From positions 49,787,281-49,851,280 of the forward strand of contig CM039464.1 of the NCBI GenBank assembly GCA_022414725.1: 64,000 nucleotides of DNA, given 5' to 3'. Shown piece after piece: positions 22,501 to 31,627 of this stretch (position 1 is the first letter of the stretch; every line of letters begins with the position of its first letter). The position numbers were made by a program, and so were the translations under genes. The notes under the pieces are model-generated. The model ran no database searches, was not told the DNA's origin, and saw nothing but the letters and a program-made list of their open reading frames with translations. This stretch comes from Microglena sp. YARC. Lineage: Eukaryota; Chlorophyta; Chlorophyceae; Chlamydomonadales; Chlamydomonadaceae.

Positions 22501-23928
22501 TAATAAAAGGGTCTGCTGCCTCATCCTCAGATACCCACGCTCAGCTACCTCATCCTGCGCTGCCTCGTGGCATAAGAAAAGGGTCTGCTTGATCCCATCA
22601 CACCATGAACGATTTGATACTATCAAGTGTGGTGGCGCACGCAAGACACACATACACAAAAGTCACACACATACACACACAAACACAATAACTGTCCTCA
22701 TCACACCTGTCTCCTGTGTTGGTGCTACCTCTTCCGGCATGGCCTCGACCTCAACCTAAGAAATTTCCCTTAGACAAGGCCTAGTCATCAACACATGGAC
22801 GGGCAGCGCAGGCGCGGGCGGTTTAGTCAATTTCGCTCATGCCTCATGCCTGTGCAACAATCAATCAACCAATCAATTCATGCAACCATCAGTCAAACAA
22901 AGTAACTTCAGGACTCAGAATCTAGATTGTACATGTTGTCTGTCTGGTCTTGGGCACTTTGGCCAATGCATGGGTCACTCTCTGAGTTCTGATTTGGTGA
23001 CTTCCGCCAGGGGTCTAACCAGGGTTGGGCCTGGACTAGCCCAGGCCCAAGCCAGGTGACTAAGGTGCAACGGAGGGCTCAAATCACTTCACTGGCGTCG
23101 CAAACGTCGCAACGCAAGGCCCATTTCAGGGGAAACTTTCACCCCTGAGCGTCGCACCGGCGTCGCACCGAGTCGACTAATTTGCCACATCTGCTATATG
23201 CATACTAGGGCATACCACATGATGTTTGACTTGAGGCTAACGCCCTGACAAAAGTATCGTTGAGACAACGAGGGGAAGAAGCATCCCCCCAGCCCCACCC
23301 CCCCAGCCCCACCCGCACGTTAAGAGGGACTAGGGGCTGGCAATGCGTGTTAATGTCACTCATTGGCATCAACTCCCTGCCAGTAGTGCCGCAAGGCCAC
23401 TGTAGTACTGCATGGCTACAGATACGAGTGATTTCACACCTGTGTGGCCACACCCAATGCCACAGGTTCTAGGCATGTCTGACAGGAGAGCACAGGTGGA
23501 TGCTCAGGACCATGGCTACAGATTAGTGAAGTACACTGCTGGTTGCAAGGGTACCATGTCGTATCGGGGCCAAGTCCAACTCAACTCAAAGGAGCAAGCT
23601 GTGCTACCTGAGAGTCTCCGTGCTGGTGCTTCCAAGGAGAAGAAAAAGGTAACATGATGCTGGTAATCTCTGGTGTTGGGACTGGATAAGATGGTGACAA
23701 ATATGATAGCTTGGTGCTGATGATGACTACTAATTGCGATACTTGTGAGTGTTCCAGCTTCTATATTTGTATAAATATACAGTATGATGCATGATGTGAT
23801 TGTATTATTAAATTTCTAGTGCAGTGCCTGTGTGGTCTTTGGCCAGACTTATTTTGGGGTGGGTTAGTTTCATAACATGTAGCCACTTTGTACCCCCACC
23901 ACCTACACACACGCGCACACACACACAC

Positions 23929-23972
<44 letters not shown>

Positions 23973-26900
23973 AAGTCTGATCAGAATAAGTTCCTGCTGC
24001 AACTGAAAATGCTGACGGATTCCCCCCCCCCCCCCCCCCCCCTCCTCCCTCCCCTTTTCGCCGCTCCCTCCCCCCCCCCCCAACCCTTCCTGCCCCCCTC
24101 CCATGCACCCACAGACACCCACATACTCCCCTACTTCCCCTCCCCCTCTCCTTACACACATACTCCCCTCCATCCCCTCCCCCTCTCCTTACCATTCTCC
24201 CCCATCTCTCCCCTGTCGTGACTTCCCTCCCCCCTCCCCTCCTCCCTTCCACCCATCCTATCCCCTCTCCCTCCCATCTTTCCCTTCCTTCCTCCCTCAC
24301 CTCTGCACCCACAAACACATCCACACTCCCCTTCTTCTCCCTACCTCTTCCCCCCCGCTTTAGCTGTGGGCTTAACTCATGCCAAAAGATGGACGGAACA
24401 AAGGGAAGCCACAAATCACAGCCGTTTACACATATTCCGCCCCGCTAAGAACTCCGGACTTGTGCATTTCTAAGCTACTTACCGGCAGCCATTGAGTGGT
24501 TCTTCGCTCACAGTTATCCAGTTGGTTGTGCAAGCAGTTGTTTTGACCAGGAGGGGCCTTCATTCAGCCACTTTTGGCACACTCTCGCTATAGCATTATG
24601 CTTAACAACAGGATTCTTAGTGAAAGGAAAAGAGCGCGCAGAGATGTTGAGAGCATTGCAAGGGTAAGAGAGCACAGCAAGACAGAATGGCCATGGCAGT
24701 CTCAAGAAAGTCAAGTAAGTTACGATTACACAACCAACCACGCCATCAACCATAGTGAATGCAATGCGATGGCAAGGTGAGAGATGGCGAACGAAGTGCG
24801 CTTGTGTGAGACGGATTAAGGAAACGTTTGCAGGCGGAAAAACGCAGCTGGTGTTTGAATGTCTGGATGTGATGGTTTGGAGTGACATGACCACAATGTT
24901 TTTAAATTGTATATATATATGTGAGATTGTGAGGACAGCCATCCCCGGCGATACACATCCACCCACATTGCCTCACATTTATACACTTTGATCATTTCTA
25001 CTCAATTTCTACTGATTATTGTATCGATTGTTCAATTTCTGTTGCGCAGACACTCTCCACAAATAGCTTCCATACTGCTGAGAAAGCCGCCAAGGCGGTG
25101 GACAGGTGGGTGCCTGCACTGCTCTCCTTTCCTGCTACGGCTCAAGGGCAGGGATGAGATGCTGCCTAGAAGGTTCTACACGTAGCCCAAAATACAAGTA
25201 TCAGTCTAGGCTCGGGTGTTGACATGCAATGTTGTGTGTCCTCCTTACCCCCGTCCCTTCCGGCGCCTTCCACACCCTTCCCTTCCTGCCATCACTCCCG
25301 ACCACCACCCTGACGCCATTGTCCCTTCTAGGTTGTTATACAAGATCGGGCGATACAGCTCCATCAACTTCCCTCTCTCAGAGGAGGAGAGGGCTGAGCT
25401 GGACAGCATCGGGATTGAGGAGCTCATTGCAAGCTTCAGGCATGCATGCAGCACTAGTCTATACAGGTATGGAGGTGGTGTGTGTGGTGGTGGGGGTGGA
25501 GGGTTGGATGGAGCGTATGGGGGAGCGTTGGGTGGATACCAAACTGTGTGCAACCTACACCCTTGACCCAAGCACGATGATATCAACCTTCGAACACTCC
25601 AGTGACCAGAACCATTTTTTTCATATTACTAAGAAGGTAGATTGAGTTGTGGATCCCTTGAAGGTTGTTGAGGATTTGACATTTCAACCGTACTGCAGGG
25701 GTTTTGCCTGGATCAAAGCTCGTGAGAGATGGGAAGTTACGATTGTGCGCCTCAATGAACATAACATTTCAACCGCACTGCAGGGGTATTGGCTGGATCA
25801 AAGCTCGCGAGAGATGGGAAGTTACGATTGTGCGCCTCAATGAACATAACATTTCAACCGCACTGCAGGGGTATTGGCTGGATCAAAGCTCGTGAGAGAT
25901 GGGAAGTTACGATTGTGCGCCTCAATGAACATAACATTTCAACCGCACTGCAGGGGTATTGGCTGGATCAAAGCTCGTGAGAGATGGGAAGTTACGATTG
26001 TGCGCCTCAATGAACATAACATTTCAACCGCACTGCAGGGGTATTGGCTGGATCAAAGCTCGTGAGAGATGGGAAGTTACGATTGTGCGCCTCAATGAAC
26101 ATAACATTTCAACCGCACTGCAGGGGTATTGGCTGGATCAAAGCTCGTGAGAGATGGGAAGTTACGATTGTGCGCCTCAATGAACATAACATTTCAACCG
26201 CACTGCAGGGGTATTGGATGGGACAAAGCTAGTCAGAGATGGCGTGTTAGGATTTGGCGCCTCAATGAACGGCACCAGACACATGTTGGATCCTACGCTG
26301 ATGAAGTAGAGGCCGCCCTAGCATATGATGCCGCCGCCATTGCTCTAGGGTAAGTCCCTCCCCCCTCTCTCCCCCTCCCTGTCCTCCATTGAAGTCCCTC
26401 CCTCCCTCTCTCCTCCTTTTCCTCCATTACTTCAGGTTAACTGTCTCCCCCAATCCCCCATCTCTCCCCCCCCCCCTTGTCCTAGAATGAAATCCCTACC
26501 ACCTTGCAGTGTTGAAATATACTAGATTGAAACGGATTCTAATATATTATTGGTTACTTCTACTGCCGAAGGCGGCAATCAGTTTTAAGGCTGAAGCCAT
26601 GCAAAAATACGTACTTGAACCTGCTTCAAAATCTGCTTCAAATCTCCCCTTTCCCTCTCCCTTTCTCTCCTCCTTGTCCCCCATTGCTCTAGGGCAATTC
26701 CCTCCCCTAATCCCCCCCTCTACCCCCTCCTCGTCATGCATTGAAGTCCCTACCACCTTGTAGTGTCTCCATGTACTATATTCAAGTGCTTCAGAATATA
26801 TTGATTATTGCTGCTACCGCCAAAGACGGCATGCAATGCAGCCATGCAACAACACATACTTTAACTCACTTAAAATGACAATTGAATTAAATTAAAAGAA

Positions 26901-29900
26901 ACATTTTTGTGTGGAGATGCCTCTTGATTGTTCTGTTTAGGTGAGGAGCAGAACCTTTTATCCTATTATATATATCCTATTATTTTCCTTCCCCACCCAG
27001 GTACCAATTCAATGCAAGCCACCTTTGCGCATCCAGGATTGTTTGCGTTTTGCTGGTTTCCAGTTTGTAGCGTGTTCTTATAATCAGCCCTTCCTGATAC
27101 ACACACACACTCACATATTCCGCATCCAGGAAAACAGATGGTCTTAACTTTCCCAAGAACGTTTCTGAGGCCAAGGTCACTGATGCGCTGCTCCTCAAGC
27201 TGTTCAAGACCACTGACAGGGACAAGGTCAAGGAGCTCGTTGAGCAACATAAAAAAGAGAATGGCAATGCAATGAGCGAAGAGTGGAAGGCCCCCCTTAA
27301 GGTGGGAGACTGGAGGCGTGTCATGGCTTGGCTGGGGGGTTGGAGTTGGGGTTGGGCGATGACTGTGCTGAGAATAACTAAATAACCGTGGGTAGCACAG
27401 CGGGGGACTTGAAAGTGAAAGACGGTGAGTAGACTCCCAGCGTTGGCTGAAAAATAAGTAACAATCTAATCCAATTAGCACGGGAATCAAGTGACCTAAA
27501 TTCAGTAGCAAGTTCACTACGTGTTGTTCAAGGGTAACTCAAAATCTATTTCTTTTAGATGTCCTTGTTTTTATAATCTACTTATCATGGATGATATAGT
27601 TTTATGTTGAATGGGCCCAAATCTCCGTCTAGTGAATCAAAATCCACGTTTACAACGTTTCGGGCCCTCTGAAATCTGTGTCTGAGACGTGAAACAAAAT
27701 GTTTCAGCCAACCCTGGCACGGGAGTCAAATTAAATAAATTCAGTGGCAAGGTCACTTGCGTCTTCCGTGAAAGGCTTACGATTTGTTGGGGACCAATTG
27801 GTGATGGTGATGATGATGATGATTAAGGTCACATTTTTGGCGGAGCCCCCCCTTCTGGGGGGCGGGAGCCCCCAGTGTTACCCATTTGTCCGTCCGACCA
27901 TCCATCCATCCAACCAACCATCCATCCATCCATCCATCCATCCATCCATCCATCCATCCATCCATCCATCTGACCGTGATGAAGCCCGACACTTCAGCCA
28001 ACAGCCTCGTAACTAACTCGCTTCCGTTGCCACCTGTCACTCCCTCGCGATCACTCTCCGCCAATTTTTAGCGTCGCAGGCGACGCTGCATCGAACTTGT
28101 TCCTGGTGCCCTAGTGGGCTCCAAATATGCCCGCGGCTTGGCGGAGGTAAGGGGGACTTAAGAACATAACTACAAACGTATGTGCCAAGCTGTGTTGTGA
28201 GAATTCCCTTGGTTTGCCGAGTACATAAAGCTACACAGAGTCGCAAATGGGCACGGTAAAGAAAGCCAGATAGGAACGCCATAAGAGAAAGACAGATGAG
28301 AAAGCCAAATAAATAGTTGCTTTCATCAGCACTTCTTGATAAGTTTAGTTCCTTAATCCTATCTGCTCACCCCAAGGTCTGTTACAAACTTGAACTTGAA
28401 CTTGGTTACATGGCTCTAGCTTAGTAAGGCCGCTCGCCGTCTTCAACAGAAACATCAATAGTTCAAACATAGATGAATATTAAAATACATGTTTCGCCTT
28501 ATGACCAGGCGTGAAGTTGAGGGGGCCAGCCCGCTCGCTTGCGCTAGGGCCAACCACCAACTCCAAACATAGCTCTGATAAAAACATGCTTCGTACAATC
28601 TCTTCATACTATTATTGATAGGCAGAGGCAACTTGCCCTGGCCTTCCAGGTCAGCCTGATATTCTGTACTAAGGAATGTGGCGTAGTAGTGTTTATACTT
28701 AGAAAACGGCAACTAATATTAGTGTTTGAAAAACTAATATTAACTAATATTATTATAGTGTCACAATAATATTAGTTTTTCAAATAAATTAAAAATTCTG
28801 GTGAGACGGCTCGTCCGACTAATATTATATAATATTATACAATATTCTTTATTCACTAATATTATATAACATAGCCGACCCCTATGTATACTACCCATGT
28901 TACTCCACAGACGGTGAGCAGCCCCAAGACTGGTATACCATGTGTATGTATGTCAAACCCCATACCAACCCACCTAAGGCCCCTACGCCCTGACGCTTGT
29001 TTACAGTTCGGTGGGGGAACTCTAGGACATTCTTGGGGGAACGCGCCGGGGGCTGTTGCAAACAGAGTAGCTCTAGATGTCACTCATGGAACGCACCAAT
29101 ATCTGTACCGGCTCTGGCTGTCTGTACTGTATATTGCGTGTCTTAGACGTAACTGAAGCCGCATCCGTAACATTATCTGAATTACCTGGATATTTATGAA
29201 CGTATGAAAGTGTTACACTAGCCGTGAAGCACTCCCAACTCACAAGCATCCGCGATTTACCGTGTCTATGTATGTTACAGTCCAGGGGGCAGTCAATTGG
29301 GCTAACGGGACTTGCCCAACTTCAAATTTTTAACATGATTCTCAAAAACCCGGAGGGGCTATTAACAAGCACTAAAATGTATGGTAGATCATGTAGGGGG
29401 GGGGGGGGGGGGGGGGGGGGGCTTCTCGTTTTGGCTACGCGTAGCATCTTCAAAAAATATAAGTATTGCAAAAGCAGCAATTGCACATTTGCTGTGCGTA
29501 CCAGAGTATACCACGTAATCTATATTGCGAACTAACGCCCTAACAAAATATACATGAGACTGCATGAGAGTAAAATAATCAAAAACGGAATAAATAACTT
29601 AGCAGTTATATTCTCCCAAAACAACAGTTCACATCCTGTGAAAAGTACCCCGAGTTCACTCTCGACATTATGTGCATGCAATTGTGTACAGGTTCATATC
29701 TCTCATATATGCATGTATATAATCATATAGCCCCAAACCCGCCCCAAACCAACATTTCCCAACCTGTGAATAGGACCCTGAGTTCCCTGGCGGTGAGGTA
29801 GGTAGGAAAAGGAAGAAGCCTGCACCATGGGGTTCGAAGGAGGAGGCGACCATGATTGAGAGTGGTGAGGAAGATACTGAGGAGGCTGAGGAGGAGCTGC

Positions 29901-30667
29901 CCATGCACGATGATGACAATGTTCGTAGTGGGTACAATGGTGTCAATAATTACAATGAGGAAGCTATCCAGGAGGATGAGGGCACTGATGATGCGCAGGG
30001 CCAGGGTCCAGCTGCTGCCAGCATTCACCAGGATGGTCTGGTGCCTAGGAAGAGGAGGAGGAGAAGGGAGAGGAGGGGTGAAGGGATGAGTGGGGAAGAG
30101 GATGACGAGCCCCCTCAGGAAGTGCATGCCAGGAGTAAGGGTTTTGGGGGGGTTGGGGACCTCATGGTGATTGATGAGCAGCAGCAGCAGCAGCTGCTTT
30201 ATACTGGTGGGCTGATGGCTCCTGCGGATCTGCAAAGCTCTGTTGTAGTAAAGCAGGAGCCAGACTGTCTGGAGCAAGCTGGTGGTGGTGATCCTGGCCT
30301 TGTGTTCCCTACCCAGGCATACATGTTCCCCGCTCAGGCTCCTGCCTTATCTTCCCTAGAGTTTGCCGTAGTCCTCCCTACAAGCATCGGCACCCAGCTT
30401 GGCCCTAGCCTGATGGACACAGTGGCCTTTGAGAGCCTCAATGGTTGGATCCCACTGGATGGTGGTGAAAGTTGTACTGATGATGAGCCTCCTTTTCAGC
30501 AACCCTATCCTCAGCCACAGCATCCTCAGCTACCACACGCTCAGCTACCTCATCTTGCGCTACCTCATCCTGCACTACCTTATCCCCAGCTACCATATCC
30601 TGAGCTACCTCAAGGGGTGATCAAACCCGACCCTGATTTAGGTGTACTAGGATGGATAACCTTATAA
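15571..30667 (+). CDS. AP2-domain transcription factor with two tandem double-AP2 cassettes
   Basis: Twelve exons join without a phase break: 15571-15654, 17082-17273, 18106-18161, 18388-18522, 18764-18904, 20213-20408, 23466-23648, 25050-25105, 25332-25466, 26209-26349, 27130-27301 and 29774-30667 (2385 bp, 795 codons including stop). Each cassette has a divergent AP2 domain (YRG..VQL..KEQA, F.TAE.AA.AVDR, SSINFP) followed by a more typical one (YRGI.W....[32 protein letters not shown]). A charged segment ending each cassette ([19 protein letters not shown]) is shared. The last exon carries RKRKK and [10 protein letters not shown] basic clusters, an acidic stretch, polyQ and a proline-rich LPHP/LPYP tail, which suits a nuclear DNA-binding activator. 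The duplication covers introns as well as exons. The first exon is the weakest part: its Met and donor fit the phase, but an unseen exon could replace it. Two adjacent AP2 genes, the first lacking its end, is an alternative reading. TGTAA, the usual green-algal poly(A) signal, occurs at about 31144. Confidence 0.75.
16260..16782. repeat. ~97-bp tandem repeat, about five units
   Basis: Units of GTGTGAGAGGCAT(A/T)GCTAT..TTGAGGGTGCATGGGTGATG..GATGATGTGCAGTGC.CTGGTGGCCTATA start near 16357, 16455, 16546, 16643 and 16742. The last unit runs straight into the AP2 exon relic. Confidence 0.85.
16783..16969 (+). pseudogene. Relic of the AP2 cassette-end exon
   Basis: Encodes [20 protein letters not shown] and [19 protein letters not shown] like exons 20213-20408 and 27130-27301, but TAA at 16925-16927 interrupts it (AGCAAATAATTG where the others read AGCGAAGAGTGG). 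The donor after CCTGAG|GTGGGAG survives. This suggests a third, older cassette. Confidence 0.75.
17082..17273 (+). CDS. AP2 gene exon 2: start of AP2 domain 1
   Basis: Acceptor CAATGCCACAG|GTT, donor ATAAAG|GTAACA, phase 0. Encodes [20 protein letters not shown], then [20 protein letters not shown]. Paralogous to exon 23466-23648. Confidence 0.75.
17445..17535 (+). repeat. Dispersed repeat end (GTGCAGTGCCCGTGTGGCC type)
   Basis: CTAGTGCAGTGCCCGTGTGG..TTTTGGGGTGGGCTAGTTACA is shared with 23815-23885 as part of the cassette duplication and, in diverged or reversed form, with 6510, 12840-12960 and 33005-33060. Confidence 0.5.
18106..18161 (+). CDS. AP2 gene exon 3 (56 bp)
   Basis: Acceptor GTTTCGCAG|GTA, donor GACAG|GTGGGT, phase 2. 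Encodes [14 protein letters not shown], the F.TAEEAA.A.D helix of the AP2 fold. Same length as its paralogue 25050-25105. Confidence 0.75.
18388..18522 (+). CDS. AP2 gene exon 4: end of domain 1
   Basis: Acceptor CCCGCCAG|G, donor TTTACAG|GTATGG. Encodes [20 protein letters not shown], whose INFP closes AP2 domain 1, then a linker to VYR. A G-rich stretch follows the donor. Confidence 0.75.
18764..18904 (+). CDS. AP2 gene exon 5: AP2 domain 2 core
   Basis: Acceptor CACATTGCAG|G, donor CTCTAGG|GTAAGT. Encodes [15 protein letters not shown] and [19 protein letters not shown], the clearest AP2 signature (YRG..W...RW...I....LG.F....EAA.AYD.AA). It has the same 141-bp length as the intact paralogue at 26209. 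Confidence 0.8.
19499..19552. repeat. (TATC)n microsatellite
   Basis: About thirteen TATC units. Confidence 0.98.
20005..20195 (+). mobile_element. AATATTA-rich MITE family, copy 1
   Basis: TTAGTGTTTGAAAAACTAAT, ACAATAATGTTAGTTTTTCA, GTGAGACGGCTCGTCCGACT, ATTCACTAATATTATATAAC and ATAGCCGACCCC occur in this order, as at 28705-28885 and, reversed, 50645-50818. It ends about 20 bp upstream of the acceptor of AP2 exon 6 and is absent at the paralogous site near 27110. Confidence 0.7.
20213..20408 (+). CDS. AP2 gene exon 6: end of domain 2 plus charged segment
   Basis: Acceptor TTCCACATCCAG|G, donor CCTAAG|GTTGGT. Encodes [20 protein letters not shown], completing AP2 domain 2 (LNFP), then [18 protein letters not shown]. 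Confidence 0.75.
21205..21530. repeat. 65-bp tandem repeat, five units
   Basis: Units of TTGTACGTGAAGTCTGCAGG, TCTGTGCGTGAACCTACGTT and AAATGCCATTGACAGG recur with starts about 65 bp apart. Confidence 0.9.
22505..22575 (+). pseudogene. Possible relic of the AP2 C-terminal exon
   Basis: CCTCATCCTCAGATACCCAC, then GCTCAGCTACCTCATCCTGC and GCTGCCTCGTGG resemble the proline-rich coding repeat at 30515-30590. It lies between the two cassettes, where the last exon of a first gene copy would be expected. Confidence 0.4.
23466..23648 (+). CDS. AP2 gene exon 7: start of AP2 domain 3
   Basis: Acceptor CAATGCCACAG|GTT, donor AAAAAG|GTAACA, phase 0. Encodes [20 protein letters not shown] and [20 protein letters not shown]; paralogue of exon 2. 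Confidence 0.75.
23905..24360. repeat. (AC)n, poly-C and pyrimidine-rich block
   Basis: An AC microsatellite (23909-23967), a C run at 24025-24042, then about 300 bp of CCT/CTC-rich sequence. This block accounts for most of the extra intron length relative to the paralogous intron 17274-18105. Confidence 0.9.
25050..25105 (+). CDS. AP2 gene exon 8 (56 bp)
   Basis: Acceptor TGTTGCGCAG|ACA, donor GACAG|GTGGGT. Encodes [14 protein letters not shown]; paralogue of exon 3. Confidence 0.75.
25332..25466 (+). CDS. AP2 gene exon 9: end of domain 3
   Basis: Acceptor GTCCCTTCTAG|G, donor CTATACAG|GTATGG. Encodes [20 protein letters not shown] and the linker; paralogue of exon 4. Confidence 0.75.
25699..26208 (+). 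repeat. Six extra 85-bp copies of an intron/AP2-exon junction
   Basis: The unit is CATTTCAACCGCACTGCAG| followed by GGGTATTGGCTGGATCAAAG and the next ~45 exon bases to AATGAACATAA. Acceptors fall at 25698/25699 and then every 85 bp to 26208/26209. Only the last continues into a complete AP2 exon. Because 85 is not a multiple of 3, entry at an earlier acceptor shifts frame in the next unit and meets a stop within it. Confidence 0.93.
26209..26349 (+). CDS. AP2 gene exon 10: AP2 domain 4 core
   Basis: Last of seven acceptors (CACTGCAG|G), donor CTCTAGG|GTAAGT. Encodes [20 protein letters not shown] and [18 protein letters not shown]. It is more diverged from the array units than they are from one another. 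Confidence 0.78.
27130..27301 (+). CDS. AP2 gene exon 11: end of domain 4 plus charged segment
   Basis: Acceptor CGCATCCAG|G, donor CTTAAG|GTGGGA, phase 0. Encodes [20 protein letters not shown] and [20 protein letters not shown]. Confidence 0.75.
27833..28101 (+). repeat. GGCGGAGCCCC / GCGTCGC family element, copy 3, with (TCCA)n expansion
   Basis: TTTTTGGCGGAGCCCCCCC, GGGCGGGAGCCCCCAGTG, TTACCCATTTGTCCGTCCGA, a CCAT/TCCA array at 27898-27970, GATGAAGCCCGACACTTCAG, and GCGTCGCAGGCGACGCTGCA. This is the most complete + strand copy. Confidence 0.75.
28705..28885 (+). mobile_element. AATATTA-rich MITE family, copy 2
   Basis: CGGCAACTAATATTAGTGTT through GGTGAGACGGCTCGTCCGAC to CTAATATTATATAACATAGC, closely matching 20005-20195. 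It lies in the last AP2 intron. Confidence 0.75.
29271..29330 (-). repeat. SINE-like fragment, reverse orientation
   Basis: TATGTTACAGTCCAGGGGGC..GGGCTAACGGGACTTGCCCAAC is the reverse of the element's 3' half. Confidence 0.45.
29397..29421. repeat. Poly-G run
   Basis: About 25 consecutive G on the + strand, followed by TTTTGGCTACGCGTAGCATC, a remnant of the hAT-like MITE end. Confidence 0.95.
29774..30667 (+). CDS. AP2 gene exon 12: basic/acidic/proline-rich C-terminus
   Basis: Acceptor CCTGTGAATAG|GAC (modest pyrimidine tract), open for 298 codons to TAA. Contains [10 protein letters not shown], an acidic run ([17 protein letters not shown]), [10 protein letters not shown], polyQ, and from about residue 245 of the exon a QP/LPH/LPYP repeat. 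The two basic clusters are candidate nuclear localisation signals; the remainder suits an activation region. No enzymatic domain is seen. Confidence 0.72.
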   Translation, partial: DPEFPGGEVGRKRKKPAPWGSKEEATMIESGEEDTEEAEEELPMHDDDNVRSGYNGVNNYNEEAIQEDEGTDDAQGQGPAAASIHQDGLVPRKRRRRRERRGEGMSGEEDDEPPQEVHARSKGFGGVGDLMVIDEQQQQQLLYTGGLMAPADLQSSVVVKQEPDCLEQAGGGDPGLVFPTQAYMFPAQAPALSSLEFAVVLPTSIGTQLGPSLMDTVAFESLNGWIPLDGGESCTDDEPPFQQPYPQPQHPQLPHAQLPHLALPHPALPYPQLPYPELPQGVIKPDPDLGVLGWITL

Positions 30668-31440
30668 TGATGGCAAGGTGACCAGGGAACACAGTACTCA
30701 GATGGATTACCTTCAAATGATAGCAAGGTTGAGAAGCACACGTTCCTGTTCAGTACTTCAGTGCAGTAAGATATTCCGCTTCACATTGCAGAGTATTTAA
30801 GATTGTTAATCCAGACATGCCAGTAGAGGATAAGGGCTGTAGATGATCCCACAGCGCAAGGCCTTGGCTGTATCCATAGAAGCAAATGTACCAGTTTAGC
30901 CTGCCAGCCTGGTGCTGACTAGGGTTGTTCAAAGTGTGACTCTTAGGATGCCTACAATCCAGGTGCTCTGATTATCTTGCGCAAGATAACCTGGTGTGTG
31001 TGTATACCACAAGTCGCTCCATAATTCTGTGGATTATGAGAGGATAGTTGGAAGACCCCCCCCCCCCCCCCCCCCCCCCCCCCCTTCCCCTGAAGTTGTC
31101 TTATGCGCTTGTATTGAGCCAACACTGGTCTGCCTAGGATAATGTAATGTTATGCTATTAACTTGCTGTCCTGATGATGTTGGATCCCATGTTGGCATTA
31201 AACTCTCAATCAACATGAAGTGACCCGCCAAGTACCGTAGTCTAGAATTAAAGCATTGGTACAAGGTTCTGTACGCCAGGTTTGGCATCTAACCGTCTGC
31301 ACATTGCAGCCAACAATTACCCCCCGTGCGTGAACCACGGAAACCAGGGATTTCTATTGCACATGTCGGAGTGAAGATTCCGTAGTTATACCGTAGTTTA
31401 GTCTGAGCACATTACCGTACCAGGGACTGTTCAGGTTTTC
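30668..31440. other. AP2 3' flank, no further gene
   Basis: Probable 3' UTR and spacer. TGTAA occurs at about 31144. A C run lies at 31057-31084. Confidence 0.4.
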
Positions 31441-31447
31441 GTTGTCC

Positions 31448-31620
31448 AGTGTATGTATGTTACAGTCCAGATGTAGGCCAAATAGGCTACAGGGACTTGC
31501 CCAACCATGATAGGAAGGGCTTACAAAGAAGAGGCATTGATGAACTGAACCCTAAACAATCGTTTTACCGGCGGGGGGGGGGGGGGAGGGGGGGCTGAGT
31601 TCGTGCTGCAGTAAATCCTA
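31448..31620 (-). repeat. SINE-like element, full length, reverse orientation
   Basis: TATGTTACAGTCCAGATGTA, AGGGACTTGCCCAACCATGA, GATGAACTGAACCCTAAACA, ATCGTTTTACCGGCGGGG and GAGTTCGTGCTGCAGTAA are the reversed parts of the family in the correct order, interrupted by a G run. Confidence 0.55.
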
Positions 31621-31627
31621 TATATAT

